Shown here piece after piece: positions 8,357 through 19,203 of a stretch of 64,000 bases of DNA (position 1 is the first letter of the stretch; each line of letters starts with the position of its first letter). The DNA is taken from contig NZ_CP017014.1 in assembly GCF_001767395.1 (NCBI RefSeq), forward strand, positions 2,116,501-2,180,500, given 5' to 3'. The DNA is from Rhodococcus sp. WMMA185 (GTDB lineage Bacteria > Actinomycetota > Actinomycetes > Mycobacteriales > Mycobacteriaceae). Both the position numbers and the translations under genes were made by a program. The notes under the pieces are model-generated. The model was not told where the DNA came from. It did not search any database and worked only from the letters and a program-made list of their open reading frames with translations.

Positions 8357-9736
8357 TCAGGTGAGGTACCGGTAAGCGGGACTCCCCGGTTCGAGACGCT
8401 CCACCTGTATCCGAGACTGCTCCATCCGGTCGAGCAAATCCCCCAGCCCCTCGGCCTTGCCGAGTTCGATACCCACCAGCGCCGCGCCGGTCTCGCGATT
8501 GTTCCGCTTCACGTACTCGAACAGGGTGATGTCGTCCTCGGGGCCGAGCACCTCGTCGAGGAATCTGCGCAGCGAACCGGGCTCCTGTGGGAAGTCCACA
8601 AGAAAGTAATGCTTGAGACCTAGGTTGACGAGGGAGCGTTCCAGAATCTCGCCGTACCGGGAAATGTCGTTGTTGCCACCGGAGATCAGGCACACCACCG
8701 TCGAACCGGGTTCGAAGGTGATGTTGCCGAGAGCTGCCACCGACAGCGCACCCGCCGGTTCCGCGATGATGCCCTCGTTCTGATAGAGCTCGAGCATCGT
8801 CGTGCAGAGCGAGCCCTCGTCCAGATTCGCCATCACGAAAGAATCGGCCTCGAGTCGGATCGTGGCCGGCCGGCCGGGCCGACCCAGTGAGGTGTGCGAG
8901 ACCACCTCGGCGCCCAGGGCCGATACGACGGCGTACGGAACGTCACCCACACGCTTCACGGACGCACCGTCGACGAAGGGATCGATCTCCGTGAGGGTGA
9001 CGGGCGCACCGGCGACCAGCGCCGCGGTCATCGACGCCGCGCCAGTCGGTTCGACTCCGACGATGGCGGTCCCGGTCGCGTGAGCGCGCAGGTAGGTCGC
9101 GATACCGGCGATACATCCGCCGCCACCGACAGGGACGACTACGGCGTCCGGCGATGTACCGAGTTGAGCGAGAATCTCGGCTGCTATGGTTCCCTGCCCG
9201 GCAGCGGTACGGACGTCGTCGAACGGCGGAACCATCGTCGCGCCGGTGCGCTGGACGTCGGCCTCAGCGGCAGCGGCTGCGGCGTCGTAGGTGTCCCCCG
9301 TCATGATCAGTTCGACGAACTCTCCGCCGTGCGCGCGGATGCGGTCGCGCTTCTGCTTGGGCGTATTCGACGGGATGTAGATGCGACCGCTGATCTCCAT
9401 GGACTTGCAGGCGAATGCAACACCCTGGGCATGGTTTCCGGCGCTGGCGGCCACAACTCCCGCCGTACGCTCCTCGGCGTCGAGTTGAGCCATGAGATTG
9501 TAGGCGCCGCGCAGTTTGTACGAGCGGACCACCTGCAGGTCCTCTCGCTTCAGGTAGACGTTCGCGCCAGTCAGGGCCGACAGCCGCTCGCTGCGCTGCA
9601 GCGGGGTCGCGTCGATTACAGGGGAGATTCGCTCGATGGCCGCATCGATCTCTCCCACCGTGAGGGGAGAGATCATGTCCTGGGCTGCGGTGTCGGGCGA
9701 TGTGGGCACCCGAACATATTCCCATTCTGACGCCAT
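8357..9736 (-). CDS. ilvA: Threonine ammonia-lyase (threonine deaminase)
   Basis: A 459-residue PLP enzyme converting L-threonine to 2-oxobutanoate and ammonia, the first committed step to isoleucine. The PLP lysine lies in 'VVRSYKLRGAYNLM'; 'ASAGNHAQGVAF' and 'VPVGGGGCIAG' (the phosphate-binding glycine loop) are present. About 85 C-terminal residues form a single ACT-like regulatory domain ('LKHYFLVDFPQEPGSLRRFLDEVL'), shorter than the double domain of E. coli IlvA. Consecutive ATG codons at 9739 and 9736 are equally possible starts and no good ribosome site is seen. No attenuator-like leader was recognised. Confidence 0.9.
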   Translation of the reverse strand: MASEWEYVRVPTSPDTAAQDMISPLTVGEIDAAIERISPVIDATPLQRSERLSALTGANVYLKREDLQVVRSYKLRGAYNLMAQLDAEERTAGVVAASAGNHAQGVAFACKSMEISGRIYIPSNTPKQKRDRIRAHGGEFVELIMTGDTYDAAAAAAEADVQRTGATMVPPFDDVRTAAGQGTIAAEILAQLGTSPDAVVVPVGGGGCIAGIATYLRAHATGTAIVGVEPTGAASMTAALVAGAPVTLTEIDPFVDGASVKRVGDVPYAVVSALGAEVVSHTSLGRPGRPATIRLEADSFVMANLDEGSLCTTMLELYQNEGIIAEPAGALSVAALGNITFEPGSTVVCLISGGNNDISRYGEILERSLVNLGLKHYFLVDFPQEPGSLRRFLDEVLGPEDDITLFEYVKRNNRETGAALVGIELGKAEGLGDLLDRMEQSRIQVERLEPGSPAYRYLT

Positions 9737-9815
9737 CATGTACCAGCCGGGTTCAACTCTGCGGATCGAATTGTGACGTTCGCGGACATATTTCGATACC
9801 GCCATTCACCCGGCA

Positions 9816-10250
9816 TCACGCGGGTTCGAGGACGAACACGGGGATCTGCCGGTCGGTCTTCTTCTGATAGTCGGCGTAGTCGGGGTACACGGCGACGGCG
9901 CGTTCCCACCAGACGGCTTTCTCGGCGCCGGTTACCTCACGGGCCACCATGTCCTGCTTCACCGCTCCGTCACGCAACTCGACGAGCGGCTCGGCTTTCA
10001 CGTTGTGGTACCAGGCGGGATTGTTCGGGGCACCGCCGAGTGAGGCGACAATCGCGTACGTTCCTTCGTGTTCGACGCGCATCAACGGAATCTTGCGGAG
10101 CTTGCCGGACTTCACACCGCGGGTGGTGAGCAAGACCACCGGCATGCCCGCCAGCGTCGTTCCCTCCGCTCCATCAGTGGACTCGATCAAGTTCGCCTGG
10201 TCTGCGGACCACTTCAGCGAACCGGGTTCATATTCACCTGTGAGTGGCAT
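9816..10250 (-). CDS. Deazaflavin (F420)-dependent nitroreductase family protein, Ddn-like
   Basis: A 144-residue protein of the DUF385/Ddn split-barrel family found in F420-making actinobacteria. Marks include '[47 protein letters not shown]', the cofactor-binding core, and 'VFVLEPA' at the end. Relatives reduce quinones or nitroimidazoles such as pretomanid with reduced F420. The natural substrate here is unknown. The ATG at 10250 ([10 protein letters not shown]) fits the family; an in-frame start 15 bases upstream is possible. It lies 79 bases upstream of ilvA on the same strand. Confidence 0.84.
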   Translation of the reverse strand: MPLTGEYEPGSLKWSADQANLIESTDGAEGTTLAGMPVVLLTTRGVKSGKLRKIPLMRVEHEGTYAIVASLGGAPNNPAWYHNVKAEPLVELRDGAVKQDMVAREVTGAEKAVWWERAVAVYPDYADYQKKTDRQIPVFVLEPA

Positions 10251-10426
10251 GCCACCAGTCAACACCCGACCGCTGCGAACCCGCCGACAATTTGTCGATC
10301 TCGCCGCATTGCAATGCCCTGATCCAATTGTTCGCTGTGACGAACTCGACTATTCGAGTACCCTGATTTCAACCGGGACGCGCCCGTCCCCCTCCACGAG
10401 AACTGCCGACGATGAGGTGATCTGTA

Positions 10427-10714
10427 ATGCCGACGAGTCGGGCCGGCCTGCGCCACGATGTCCGCGCCAGCGATGGCATCCAGACAATCGACATTGCCGG
10501 CACCGAGTGGCCCCTTCACAAGCTGGAGGCTCTCGGTGCGGCCCTGCTGACCTTCGTAACGGTCCTCACCGTCACTCAGACATTGCAGACCGCCGTGCTC
10601 ACCGCCGCCGCCGTAGCCGTCGTCGTGTGGTGGGGAAGACGCCTCTACGCCTCCCCCACCTCGGATCATCCCGGGGCCGAGCCGTCACACGGAGAGGCAG
10701 CTCGGTCCCAGTAG
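10427..10714 (+). CDS. Small membrane protein of unknown function
   Basis: A 95-residue protein with one long or two short hydrophobic segments at about residues 36-68 ('[36 protein letters not shown]'), flanked by charged ends. AGGTGA stands about six bases before the ATG and the codon usage matches its neighbours, which supports a real gene. The last 30 bases overlap the end of dnaE1 on the other strand. No family was recognised. Confidence 0.6.
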   Translation: MPTSRAGLRHDVRASDGIQTIDIAGTEWPLHKLEALGAALLTFVTVLTVTQTLQTAVLTAAAVAVVVWWGRRLYASPTSDHPGAEPSHGEAARSQ

Positions 10715-13700
10715 GGCCTTGAGGTCGCCCATCAACGCCGACGACGGTTCTACTCGCAACACGTCGTCGACCTTCCACAACGTGACTTCACTGCCGCCGA
10801 TCAACCGCACATGGACGTCGGAGGTTCCCGGGTGCCGCGTGAGGACTTGCCTCAAGGCGCCGAGTTTGTCCTTGGTGCATTGACGCAGCGGCAAACTCAC
10901 TGCCAGTGGCTTCGCGACACCTACCGCCGACAGATCCGGCACCGCAAGGTCGTTGGCGATGAGTGAGATCCTGTCGTCGCGAATCGACACGCGCCCCTTG
11001 ACCAGCACGACCGAATCCTCCGTGACGTCCATCCCGTACACCGAATAGGCCTGAGGGAAGAACAACACCTCGATACCACCGGCTAGGTCCTCGAGTTGCG
11101 CGGACGCCCACGTCAGGCCGTTCTTGTTGATCCGCCGGTTGACCGAAGCGAGGATGCCCCCGACGGTCACCTGGGTGCCGTCTTTGACGTCACCTTCGAG
11201 GATCGTCGGAATTGCGGTATCGGCTTGCGCCGCCAGCACGTGTTCGACGCCATTGAGCGGGTGACCGGAGACGTAGAGTCCCAGCATCTCCCGCTCGAGT
11301 GCGAGCCGATGCTTGGAATCCCACTCCTCCTCGGGAATCTTCACGTTGAACACCGACGTGACCGACTCGTCGGCGTCGGCGCCACCGAACAGGTCGAATT
11401 GCCCGACCGACTCCGCCTTCTTGGTGCCCATCACCGCGTCGATGGCGTCGGCATGGACCAGTAGTAGCCCCTTTCGCGGGTGGCCCAGGGAGTCGAACCC
11501 GCCCGCCTTGATCAGGGATTCGGTGACCTTCTTCGAACACGCCGCGGTGTCGATCTTGCCCAGGTAGTCGGAGAAGTCGACGAACTTGGACTTCTCCTTG
11601 CGTGCCTTGATGATCGAGCTCACGACGTTGGCACCGACGTTGCGGACGGCCCCCAACCCGAACCGGATGTCCTCACCGACGGAGGCGAAGTCGACCTCCG
11701 ACTCGTTCACATCGGGCGGGAGCACGGTGATCCCCATCTTGCGGCAGTCGGCCAGATAGACCGCGGCCTTGTCTTTGTCGTCACCGACCGAAGTGAGCAG
11801 CCCCGCCATGTACTCGGCGGGATAGTTGGCCTTGAGGTACCCGGTCCAGAACGACACCAGCCCGTACCCGGCGGCGTGAGACTTGTTGAACGCGTATCCG
11901 GCGAAGGGGAGAATCGTGTCCCACAGCGCCTTGATCGCCGGCTCGGAGAATCCGTTGGCGAGCATGCCCTCACGGAAGCCGGTGTAGGCCTCCTCGAGCA
12001 CCGACAGCTTCTTCTTGCCCATGGCCCGGCGAAGGATGTCGGCCTGTCCGAGCGAGTAGCCTGCCACTTTCTGAGCGATCTGCATGATCTGCTCCTGGTA
12101 GACGATCAGGCCGTACGTGTCGGCCAGGATGTCTTTCAGGGGTTCCTCGAGCTCCGGGTGGATCGGTTTGACCTCTTGCCGCCCGTTCTTGCGGTCGGCG
12201 TAGTCGTTGTGCGCATTCATTCCCATCGGACCGGGCCGGTACAGCGCGAGCACCGCAACGATGTCCTCGAAGCCGGTGGGCTGCATGCGCCGCAGCAGGT
12301 CGCGCATGGCACTGCCGTCGAGCTGGAACACACCGAGCGTATCGCCGCGCGAGAGCAGTTCGTAGGTGGCCGGATCGTCGATCGGAAGGGTATCCAGATC
12401 CAGATCGATACCCCGGTTGGCCTTGATGTTGTCGATGGCGTCACCGATGACGGTGAGGTTCCGCAGTCCGAGGAAGTCCATCTTGAGCAGGCCTATCGCC
12501 TCGCAAGACGGATAGTCCCAACCTGTGATGATGGCGCCGTCCTGGGCACGCTTCCACACGGGTATGGCGTCCATCAGCGGCTCGGACGACATGATCACCG
12601 CACAGGCGTGGACGCCGGCGTTCCGGATCAGTCCTTCGAGACCCTTCGCCGTCTGGTAGATCTTCGCGACATCGGGATTGGAGTCGATGAGAGCCCGAAC
12701 CTCCGCGGCCTCCTTGTAGCGCTCATGGTTCGGGTCGGTGATTCCGGATACCGAGATGTCCTTGGCCATGATCGGCGGGGGCAGCGCCTTGGTGATCTGA
12801 TCCGCGATCGCGAATCCCGGCTGGCCGAACTGCACGCGGGCGGAGTCCTTGATCGCGGCCTTGGTCTTGATGGTGCCGAACGTGATGACCTGGGCGACGC
12901 GGTCGCTCCCCCACTTCTCGGTTGCGTAACGCACCATCTCACCGCGACGGCGATCATCGAAGTCGATATCGATATCGGGCATCGACACGCGCTCGGGATT
13001 CAGGAACCGCTCGAACAGTAGACCGTGCGGAATCGGGTCGATGTTGGTGATACCCATCGCATAGGCGACGAGTGACCCGGCGGCCGACCCGCGACCGGGG
13101 CCGACTCGGATCCCCACCTCGCGTGCGTAGTTGATCAGATCGCCGACGACGAGGAAGTACGCGGGAAACCCCATCTCGAGGATGACGTTGATCTCGTAGT
13201 CCGCGCGGTCGAGGTATTCCTGCTTCGGCCCGTCCGGGAACCGCCGGTCGAGACCGCGTAGCACCTCCTTGCGGAGCCAGGTCCCCTGAGTCTCGCCCTC
13301 TGGAACGGGAAAGATCGGCATCCGGTCTCGGTGCTCCCACACCTCGTCATAGGACTGGACGCGCTCGGCGATCAGCAGGGTGTTGTCGCAGGCGCCGGGC
13401 ACCTGGTCGTCCCAGAGCTCACGCATCTCGGCCGCAGACTTGAGGAAGTAACCGTCGCCGTCGAACTTGAACCGGGTCGGGTCGGACAGCGTCTTACCCG
13501 TCTGGATGCACAGCAGCGCCTCGTGGTTCTCCGCGGCGTCCTTGGTGACGTAGTGACAGTCGTTGGTCGCCAGCGGGGGGATCTCGAGTTTCTTGCCGAT
13601 CTCGAGCAGCCCCTCCCGGACCCGGCGTTCGATCGACAGACCGTGGTCCATCAACTCGAGAAAGAAGTTGTCCTTGCCCCAGATCTCCTGCCACTTGGCC

Positions 13701-14221
13701 GCAGCCTCGAGCGCCTCGCGGTCGTGCCCGAGGCGCAGGCGCGTCTGAATCTCACCGGATGGGCATCCGGTGGTGGCGATGATGCCCTCGTGATGGGCGG
13801 CGATGAGTTCTTCGTCCATGCGCGCCCACTTGCCGAGTTGTCCCTCGATGGACGCGAGCGAGGACAGCTTGAACAGGTTCCGAAGACCGGTGGAGTTCTC
13901 CGCCACCATCGTCATATGGGTGTACGCACCGCTACCGGAGACGTCGTCTGACTTCTGACTGCGGTCTCCCCAGAGCACGCGTTTGGTGTTGAATCGGGAT
14001 TCGGGGGCGACATAGGCTTCGATGCCGATGATCGGCTTGATTCCGTGCTTCTTCGCAACGTTGTAGAACTCGCTGGCGCCGTACATGTTGCCGTGGTCGG
14101 TCATTCCGACCGCCGACATGCCGAGCCTCTCCGCCTCTTCGAACATGGCGCCGACCTTGGCCGCACCGTCGAGCATCGAGTACTCGGTGTGATTGTGCAG
14201 ATGTACGAACGAGTCAGCCAC
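10685..14221 (-). CDS. dnaE1: DNA polymerase III alpha subunit, replicative
   Basis: A 1178-residue replicative polymerase. The N-terminal PHP domain ('[18 protein letters not shown]') in actinobacterial DnaE1 is the proofreading exonuclease. The catalytic aspartates lie in '[10 protein letters not shown]' near residue 415. A beta-clamp motif QFDLF is near residue 940, and a C-terminal OB fold ('[21 protein letters not shown]') follows. The GTG at 14221 was chosen because GAGAGAGG lies five bases before it; a GTG 15 bases upstream is in frame but lacks a site. The length and motifs fit DnaE1 rather than the error-prone DnaE2. Confidence 0.95.
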   Translation of the reverse strand: MADSFVHLHNHTEYSMLDGAAKVGAMFEEAERLGMSAVGMTDHGNMYGASEFYNVAKKHGIKPIIGIEAYVAPESRFNTKRVLWGDRSQKSDDVSGSGAYTHMTMVAENSTGLRNLFKLSSLASIEGQLGKWARMDEELIAAHHEGIIATTGCPSGEIQTRLRLGHDREALEAAAKWQEIWGKDNFFLELMDHGLSIERRVREGLLEIGKKLEIPPLATNDCHYVTKDAAENHEALLCIQTGKTLSDPTRFKFDGDGYFLKSAAEMRELWDDQVPGACDNTLLIAERVQSYDEVWEHRDRMPIFPVPEGETQGTWLRKEVLRGLDRRFPDGPKQEYLDRADYEINVILEMGFPAYFLVVGDLINYAREVGIRVGPGRGSAAGSLVAYAMGITNIDPIPHGLLFERFLNPERVSMPDIDIDFDDRRRGEMVRYATEKWGSDRVAQVITFGTIKTKAAIKDSARVQFGQPGFAIADQITKALPPPIMAKDISVSGITDPNHERYKEAAEVRALIDSNPDVAKIYQTAKGLEGLIRNAGVHACAVIMSSEPLMDAIPVWKRAQDGAIITGWDYPSCEAIGLLKMDFLGLRNLTVIGDAIDNIKANRGIDLDLDTLPIDDPATYELLSRGDTLGVFQLDGSAMRDLLRRMQPTGFEDIVAVLALYRPGPMGMNAHNDYADRKNGRQEVKPIHPELEEPLKDILADTYGLIVYQEQIMQIAQKVAGYSLGQADILRRAMGKKKLSVLEEAYTGFREGMLANGFSEPAIKALWDTILPFAGYAFNKSHAAGYGLVSFWTGYLKANYPAEYMAGLLTSVGDDKDKAAVYLADCRKMGITVLPPDVNESEVDFASVGEDIRFGLGAVRNVGANVVSSIIKARKEKSKFVDFSDYLGKIDTAACSKKVTESLIKAGGFDSLGHPRKGLLLVHADAIDAVMGTKKAESVGQFDLFGGADADESVTSVFNVKIPEEEWDSKHRLALEREMLGLYVSGHPLNGVEHVLAAQADTAIPTILEGDVKDGTQVTVGGILASVNRRINKNGLTWASAQLEDLAGGIEVLFFPQAYSVYGMDVTEDSVVLVKGRVSIRDDRISLIANDLAVPDLSAVGVAKPLAVSLPLRQCTKDKLGALRQVLTRHPGTSDVHVRLIGGSEVTLWKVDDVLRVEPSSALMGDLKALLGPSCLSV

Positions 14222-14320
14222 GTGCGCCTCTCTCACTGTCTGGGGAGCGTCACGAGTGTATGTCCTCCCACCGACAGCGACGGTCGCCGACGGCTGGTGT
14301 CGGAGAAGTCGTGATGCGAG

Positions 14321-15238
14321 TTACCCGGCGCGCACCGGCGACGAGTCGACAGTGTGCTTCACTCGCCGGGCCCGTACCAGCGCGTCGGTCGTGAAGATGA
14401 CGAGGGCCAGCCAGATCAAAGCGAATCCTATCCACCGCGAAAGGGGCATGTCCTCGTGCAGAACGGCGACGCCCCACACCATCTGTAACGCGGGCGTCAG
14501 GTACTGCAGCATGCCGATCGTGCGCAACGGCACGCGTTGCGCCGCTGCACCGAACAGTAGGAGCGGCAGGGCCGTCACGGGCCCAGCGGCCATCAGCAAC
14601 ATGCTGTGCGCGGGACCGTTGCCGAAGAACGTGCTGGCGCCAGTGAAAGTCAGAAACACAAGGTAGCCGACAGCGAGCGGCGCGGCCACGATTCCCTCGG
14701 CGGTCAGGCTCGTCCGCGGATCGAGCGGCATCACCTTCTTGCACAGCCCGTACAGCGCGAACGAGCCGGCCAGTACGAGGGCGATGTACGGCGGCCTACC
14801 GTAGTCCACGGTGATCACGAGCACAGCAGTGGTCGCAAGTCCCAGGGCGACGACGTGAGCGCGATAGAGTCGTTCCCGGAAGATCACCACACCGAGCAAC
14901 ACGCTCACCAGAGGATTGATGAAATAGCCGAGTGCCGCCTCCACCACCCGGTCGGACATCACCGCGTAGACATAAGTCCCCCAGTTCAACGTGATAGCCG
15001 TGGAAGCGGCCGCGACCAGCAACCACGTCCATACTCCGAGTCCGCGCAGCGAGGCGATACGGCTGGACACTGCGAGTACGACGAGCATGATGGCCAGCGT
15101 CCACACGATCCGATGGGCCAGAATCGCGCCCGATCCAGCCGGGCCCAGTAGTCCGAAGAAGGCCGGGAACATGCCCCACAGTGCGTAGGCGCCGACGCCG
15201 TAGGCGGTTCCGACCGCCTCGGTCCTCCTCTCCGTCAC
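14321..15238 (-). CDS. rarD: RarD-like EamA-family transporter
   Basis: A 305-residue protein with about ten hydrophobic segments and two EamA repeats. The start 'GTAYGVGAYALWGMFPAFFGLL' and the motif 'LNWGTYVYAVMSDRVVEAALGYFINPLVSVLLGV' are typical of RarD, a family linked to chloramphenicol sensitivity or metabolite export but biochemically obscure. It begins with a GTG overlapping the TGA of the upstream frameshifted gene by four bases, so translation is probably coupled. Confidence 0.86.
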   Translation of the reverse strand: MTERRTEAVGTAYGVGAYALWGMFPAFFGLLGPAGSGAILAHRIVWTLAIMLVVLAVSSRIASLRGLGVWTWLLVAAASTAITLNWGTYVYAVMSDRVVEAALGYFINPLVSVLLGVVIFRERLYRAHVVALGLATTAVLVITVDYGRPPYIALVLAGSFALYGLCKKVMPLDPRTSLTAEGIVAAPLAVGYLVFLTFTGASTFFGNGPAHSMLLMAAGPVTALPLLLFGAAAQRVPLRTIGMLQYLTPALQMVWGVAVLHEDMPLSRWIGFALIWLALVIFTTDALVRARRVKHTVDSSPVRAG

Positions 15239-15929
15239 CTCACACCGCCGGAGACGCCGCTGTCGACCGGACCAGCGCGAACGGAGCCGTCGTCGGGACC
15301 GGGCAGGACGAGGTCGACCTGTTCCGGAAGAAGCGGGCGCACGGCGAACCGACCGAAAACAGCGTCGGCGGCGAGCGCCTCGACAACCCGGACGTCCGAC
15401 TCGGTCTGCAACGCCGCCAACCTGTCGCCGTCTGCGCGCACGACTATGCCGATTACACAGGCGCAGTTGCGGGCCAGTTCCTCCGCCGACACCGCCGAGA
15501 TGTTCGCCTGCCGCTCGGTCTCGCCCGTCATCATCTGGGCGCGGCCCGCAGCCAGGACGCTCGCTCGGGCGAGGGCAGCATCACCCGCTGCGACGGATAC
15601 GGCGACGAGGGGCGTCTGCACCCGGTCGAGGGGAACACGGAACAGAACCTGCGACACGCGCACACCGGAGGCGAGTTCCCGACCACCTCGGTGGTCACCG
15701 GAGCCTCGAATGAAACCAGCGCCCAGTGTTCGCTCCGTGGCTCCACGGCGAGCGACCGCGAGGACCGGGCCAGATAGTCGGATACTCGCTCCCCGTTGTC
15801 CGGACCCAGCGCGTCCGTCGAAACCGGCATCTGCCGAACCGGATTGACGACACCGAGCACTACGGTGACCGCGAGAAGGACCGCTGCGGCGACAGCGAGA
15901 CCGAAGTATCCCCCCTGACGCCGACGCAT
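15235..15929 (-). pseudogene. Membrane-anchored protein of unknown function, broken by a single-base frameshift
   Basis: Two overlapping frames make one protein. The first begins at 15929 (MRRRQGGYFGLAVAAAVLLAVTVV) with one membrane helix and is protein-like until about 15680. The second continues from there ('VRVSQVLFRVPLDRVQTPLVAVSVAAGDAALARA') to a TGA at 15235. Adding one C to the CCC run at 15678-15680 (G on the coding strand) restores a continuous reading of about 231 residues through '...VVGELASGVRVSQ...'. The second frame's stop overlaps the rarD start by four bases, which shows it is the true C-terminus. The intact product would be a one-helix protein with an outside domain. A sequencing error and a real mutation cannot be told apart here. 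Confidence 0.72.
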
Positions 15930-15933
15930 CACC

Positions 15934-16860
15934 TCAACTCGACCGGAGAACCTCGAGGGCGTCCTCGAGATCCTTCGGATACTTGGAGGCGATCTCGACC
16001 CACCGGCCGTCCGCGGGATGGGCGAAGCCGAGCGATCGCGCGTGAAGCCACTGACGCTCGAGCCCGAGGCGTTCGGCCAGACGCGGATCCGCTCCGTACG
16101 TCAGGTCACCGCAGCAGGGATGCCGCAGCGCGGCGAAATGCACCCGGATCTGATGGGTACGCCCTGTCTCGAGGTGGATATCGAGCAGGCTCGCCGACTG
16201 GAACGCCTCGATGGTGTCATAGTGCGTGACACTCGGCTTTCCGTCAGCGGTGACCGTGAACTTCCAGTCGTTGCTGCGATGTCTGCCGATCGGCGCGTCG
16301 ATGGTTCCACTGCTTGGATCCGGGTGGCCCTGCACGAGGGCGTGGTACCGCTTGTCGATCGTGCGCTGTTTGAACGCTCGTTTGAGAATCGTGTAGGCGC
16401 GTTCCGACGTCGCCACCACCATGACGCCGGACGTTCCGACATCGAGTCGGTGCACGATGCCCTGGCGCTCATGCGCACCAGACGTCGAGATCCGAAAACC
16501 GGCGGCAGCGAGTCCGCCGATCACCGTCGGCCCGGTCCATCCCACGCTGGCATGCGCGGCGACCCCCACTGGTTTGTCTACAGCGACGACGTCGTCGTCC
16601 GCGTAGAGGATCTCCATGCCCTCCACGGGCTCAGCTTCGATGGTCAGTGGACGCGGTGGTTCCGGCAGCTCTACTTCGAGCCACGTCCCAGCAGACAGCC
16701 TGTCCGATTTTCCGACGGCAACTCCGTCGACCAGCACCGAACCCTCCTCTGTGAGTTGAGACACCGCTGTGCGCGACAAGCCGAGCAGGCGAGCGAGTCC
16801 GGCATCGACCCTCATTGCTTCGAGGCCGGGGGGTACCGGCATGGACCGTGTTTCCCTCAC
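15934..16860 (-). CDS. RluA-family 23S rRNA pseudouridine synthase (RluD-like)
   Basis: A 308-residue enzyme that isomerises uridine in ribosomal RNA. An S4 domain ('[31 protein letters not shown]') precedes the catalytic domain, whose Asp lies in '[15 protein letters not shown]'. Later motifs '[11 protein letters not shown]' and '[14 protein letters not shown]' complete the RluA/RluD pattern. The GTG at 16860 overlaps the lspA stop as GTGA and gives the '[13 protein letters not shown]' start close to that remembered for the mycobacterial homologue Rv1540; an ATG at 16842 is the alternative. It follows lspA in an operon, as in mycobacteria. Confidence 0.9.
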   Translation of the reverse strand: MRETRSMPVPPGLEAMRVDAGLARLLGLSRTAVSQLTEEGSVLVDGVAVGKSDRLSAGTWLEVELPEPPRPLTIEAEPVEGMEILYADDDVVAVDKPVGVAAHASVGWTGPTVIGGLAAAGFRISTSGAHERQGIVHRLDVGTSGVMVVATSERAYTILKRAFKQRTIDKRYHALVQGHPDPSSGTIDAPIGRHRSNDWKFTVTADGKPSVTHYDTIEAFQSASLLDIHLETGRTHQIRVHFAALRHPCCGDLTYGADPRLAERLGLERQWLHARSLGFAHPADGRWVEIASKYPKDLEDALEVLRSS

Positions 16861-17423
16861 TTCTTCACCGCCTTGCGTCTGCCGTCGGGTTCCACGCCTA
16901 TGAATGTGAGCACGACGAGCAGAACGGCGCCACACACAATGCCGGAGTCAGCGACGTTGAACACCGGCCACCAGCCGACCGAGACGAAATCGACGACATG
17001 CCCCTGTAGTACCCCCGGTGCCCGGAAGAATCGGTCGATGAGGTTGCCGAGGGCACCCCCGAGCACCAGTCCCAGACCGAGCGCCCACCAGGGTGACCGG
17101 AGCGTGCGGCCAATCCTGATCACTCCGATGACCACACCCACCGCGACCAGTGTGAGCAGCCAGGTCATACCCGTAGCCATGGAGAATGCCGCACCGGGAT
17201 TGCGAACCAGGCGCAATGAGACGACGTCCCCGATCAGCCAGATGGGCTGACCGGGCTCGATGTTGGCGACGGCGAGGATCTTGGTAAGCAGATCCAGGGC
17301 AAGTACGACCCCCGCGACCACGAATAGAAGCAGCATCCGCCGATGTTTCGGCGTCTCGTCTCGGTCTTCGACGTCGGTCTCGTTCTCTGCCGTGCGGTCC
17401 TGACTCACCCTTTCATCATCCAC
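16857..17423 (-). CDS. lspA: Lipoprotein signal peptidase (signal peptidase II)
   Basis: A 188-residue inner-membrane aspartic protease that removes signal peptides from prolipoproteins after diacylglyceryl transfer. It has four hydrophobic helices and the two catalytic Asp boxes, 'GNLIDRFF' and 'FNVADSGI', together with 'RNPGAAF'. A charged N-terminal extension of about 28 residues ('[21 protein letters not shown]') precedes the first helix. The start is uncertain: ATG at 17423 or GTG at 17408. It is divergent from a lipoprotein gene 52 bases away, and a second lipoprotein gene follows that one. Confidence 0.92.
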   Translation of the reverse strand: MDDERVSQDRTAENETDVEDRDETPKHRRMLLLFVVAGVVLALDLLTKILAVANIEPGQPIWLIGDVVSLRLVRNPGAAFSMATGMTWLLTLVAVGVVIGVIRIGRTLRSPWWALGLGLVLGGALGNLIDRFFRAPGVLQGHVVDFVSVGWWPVFNVADSGIVCGAVLLVVLTFIGVEPDGRRKAVKK

Positions 17424-17475
17424 TATGCGGGAAAGCTTGCGCTCACACGCTCCCTGACGGCACTAGCCTGGGTGC

Positions 17476-18428
17476 GTGTCATCGTTCTCGAAAGCTCCAC
17501 GGCCCGGATTCCGACTACTCGGAGCGACCATTTCCCTACTCGTCCTTTCCGCTGGATGTGCAGGCGACGTGGGCTCCTCGGAGTCGAATCACGCTGCGTC
17601 GATGTCTACGCCCGGAGAAGTGACCGTTCCCATCTCCGACGCCACCGTCGAAATGATGCAACCCGGCGAAGAACCACGCGAAGTGATTCGGCACCGTCTA
17701 CCGGACGGTGTCTCGCAGCAGGCGACACTGATCACCGAAGCGCAGGTGTCCCAGCAGATAGACGATCAGCCCGCCCAGGACTTCTCGTCTCCAGAGGTCA
17801 CCCTGCCGCTCAGCGCTGTCGTCCACAAGCGCCCGGAGGATACCGACGGCGAGACCACCGTCGACCTCACTTTCGGCGACGTCACCAGCCCGGACGAACG
17901 CCTCGGACTTGCCCTCGAAGCAAGCGAAGGGGCCGAGGCAGGATTCACGATCGACCCGACGGGTGCGATCACCGAGCTTAAGCTGCGTCCGAACGCGGAC
18001 GCCCAAGACATTGCCCGCTCTGCTGTCGAGCAGGCCTTCTATCAGGCTGTGTACCGAACGATCTCGTTTCCCACGGAAGCGGTCGGAGTGGGTGCCCAAT
18101 GGAGCATCCATCAGCGGGTGATGAGCGGTATCGCGCTCGACCAGGTTGCCGTCGCAACTCTGACTGCCCGCGACGGCGATCTACTGACCGTCGACTTCAC
18201 GATCGAACAGAAGCCGAGTTCCTCTGTCTGGAACCTGCCCAACGGGGCGGGCACGCTCAACATCGACCGGTATGTGATGCAGGGTTCGGGGACGGTTACC
18301 GTCGATCTCACCTTCCGCTGCCCGTCAGCGGAGAAGTCCATGTGGCCGGGGATCAGCAGTACAGCGACCCGGACGGCCCGACTCACCTGCAGCAGACCAC
18401 GTCGAACCGTGTGGAGTGGATTTCCTGA
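17476..18428 (+). pseudogene. Lipoprotein of unknown function, broken by a single-base frameshift
   Basis: The protein starts at a GTG with a lipoprotein signal peptide ('RLLGATISLLVLSAGC', Cys about residue 28) and continues in one frame to 'GSGTVTVDLT' near 18312. There the sense passes to another frame: 'LPLPVSGEVHVAGDQQYSDP' to a TGA at 18428. One extra C at the CC of 18311-18312 (ACCTTCCG to ACCCTTCCG) joins them into a protein of about 317 residues. The TGA overlaps the ATG of the next lipoprotein gene (TGATG), confirming the repaired end. A candidate -10 (TAGCCT) sits six bases before the GTG, so the mRNA may be leaderless. The cause of the lesion, error or mutation, is open. Confidence 0.7.
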
Positions 18429-19183
18429 TGTTTCGCGGGCCCTTCGTCGCCGCCTGCACTCTGCTCGCTGTGTTCTCGCTGTCGGCGTGTTCGTCGGCCT
18501 CCGACGAGCCCGAGGCCACCGGGGCACTGCCCCCACTGGGACCGGCGGTGACCGCATCACCGGACCAGTCGGGGGTGCCGTTCGCTGGTCAGGCGGCGCT
18601 TCAGGCTGCCCTGCTCGATGTCGGCGACCTGCCGGTTGGATTCTCACCCGTACCCACCCTGGAAGATCTGGGGTTGCAACCTGCCCCCGAGGCGGCGGAC
18701 CGCGGCGCTGCATCGGCAGCGAGTACCGATCCAGCCGAGTGCGGCGCGATCCTGTCTCCGGTCGCCGACCAGCGCATCGGTGCGGTGTCCTCTGCATCGA
18801 GTTCGTTCACGGGGCCCGGGTTCGCGAGCATCGACCAAGATGCGGCGAGCTACGCGACCGGTGCCGACGCAGCCGATGCGTTCGCGCAGGTGCAGAACCG
18901 CCTCGATGGCTGCACCGAGTACTCCGGAACGGACGCGGACGGCGTGCATGTGCAGAACCGAATCGGCGGCCTGGACCAGCAACCGGTGGGCGATGCGTCC
19001 GTTGCGTTCCGGCTTGCTACTACCAGCGCGGGCTTCGACCTCGTCTCCGACGTTGTGGTGGCCGTCGTGGGGACCACCGTCACCCAGCTGGTCGCCACCG
19101 GCCAGGACCCGATCGATGCCGACGTCTTCGGCGGTTTGGCCCACACGGCGGTGGACAAACTGGAGTCGGCGCCCGCTGGCTGA
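18428..19183 (+). CDS. Lipoprotein with PknH-sensor-like outer domain (tentative)
   Basis: A 251-residue lipoprotein; the signal peptide ends in the lipobox 'VFSLSAC'. The mature domain has spaced cysteines (about residues 105 and 162), a 'VGDLPVGF' segment and an 'A.YATGADAADAFAQVQNRLDGC' helix, resembling extracellular PknH-sensor or LpqQ/LppR-type domains, an identification made from pattern only. The ATG at 18428 overlaps the preceding TGA and has GGAGTGGA seven bases upstream; an in-frame GTG at 18416 is less likely. It ends 20 bases before the convergent dinB stop. Confidence 0.72.
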   Translation: MFRGPFVAACTLLAVFSLSACSSASDEPEATGALPPLGPAVTASPDQSGVPFAGQAALQAALLDVGDLPVGFSPVPTLEDLGLQPAPEAADRGAASAASTDPAECGAILSPVADQRIGAVSSASSSFTGPGFASIDQDAASYATGADAADAFAQVQNRLDGCTEYSGTDADGVHVQNRIGGLDQQPVGDASVAFRLATTSAGFDLVSDVVVAVVGTTVTQLVATGQDPIDADVFGGLAHTAVDKLESAPAG

Positions 19184-19203
19184 ACGAAACTACTGCGAGC
19201 TGG

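Noticed and set aside
11480-13021. 513-codon open frame on the plus strand
   Set aside because: It is fully antisense to dnaE1, whose motifs are intact; the translation lacks any domain pattern and is explained by high GC and codon bias.
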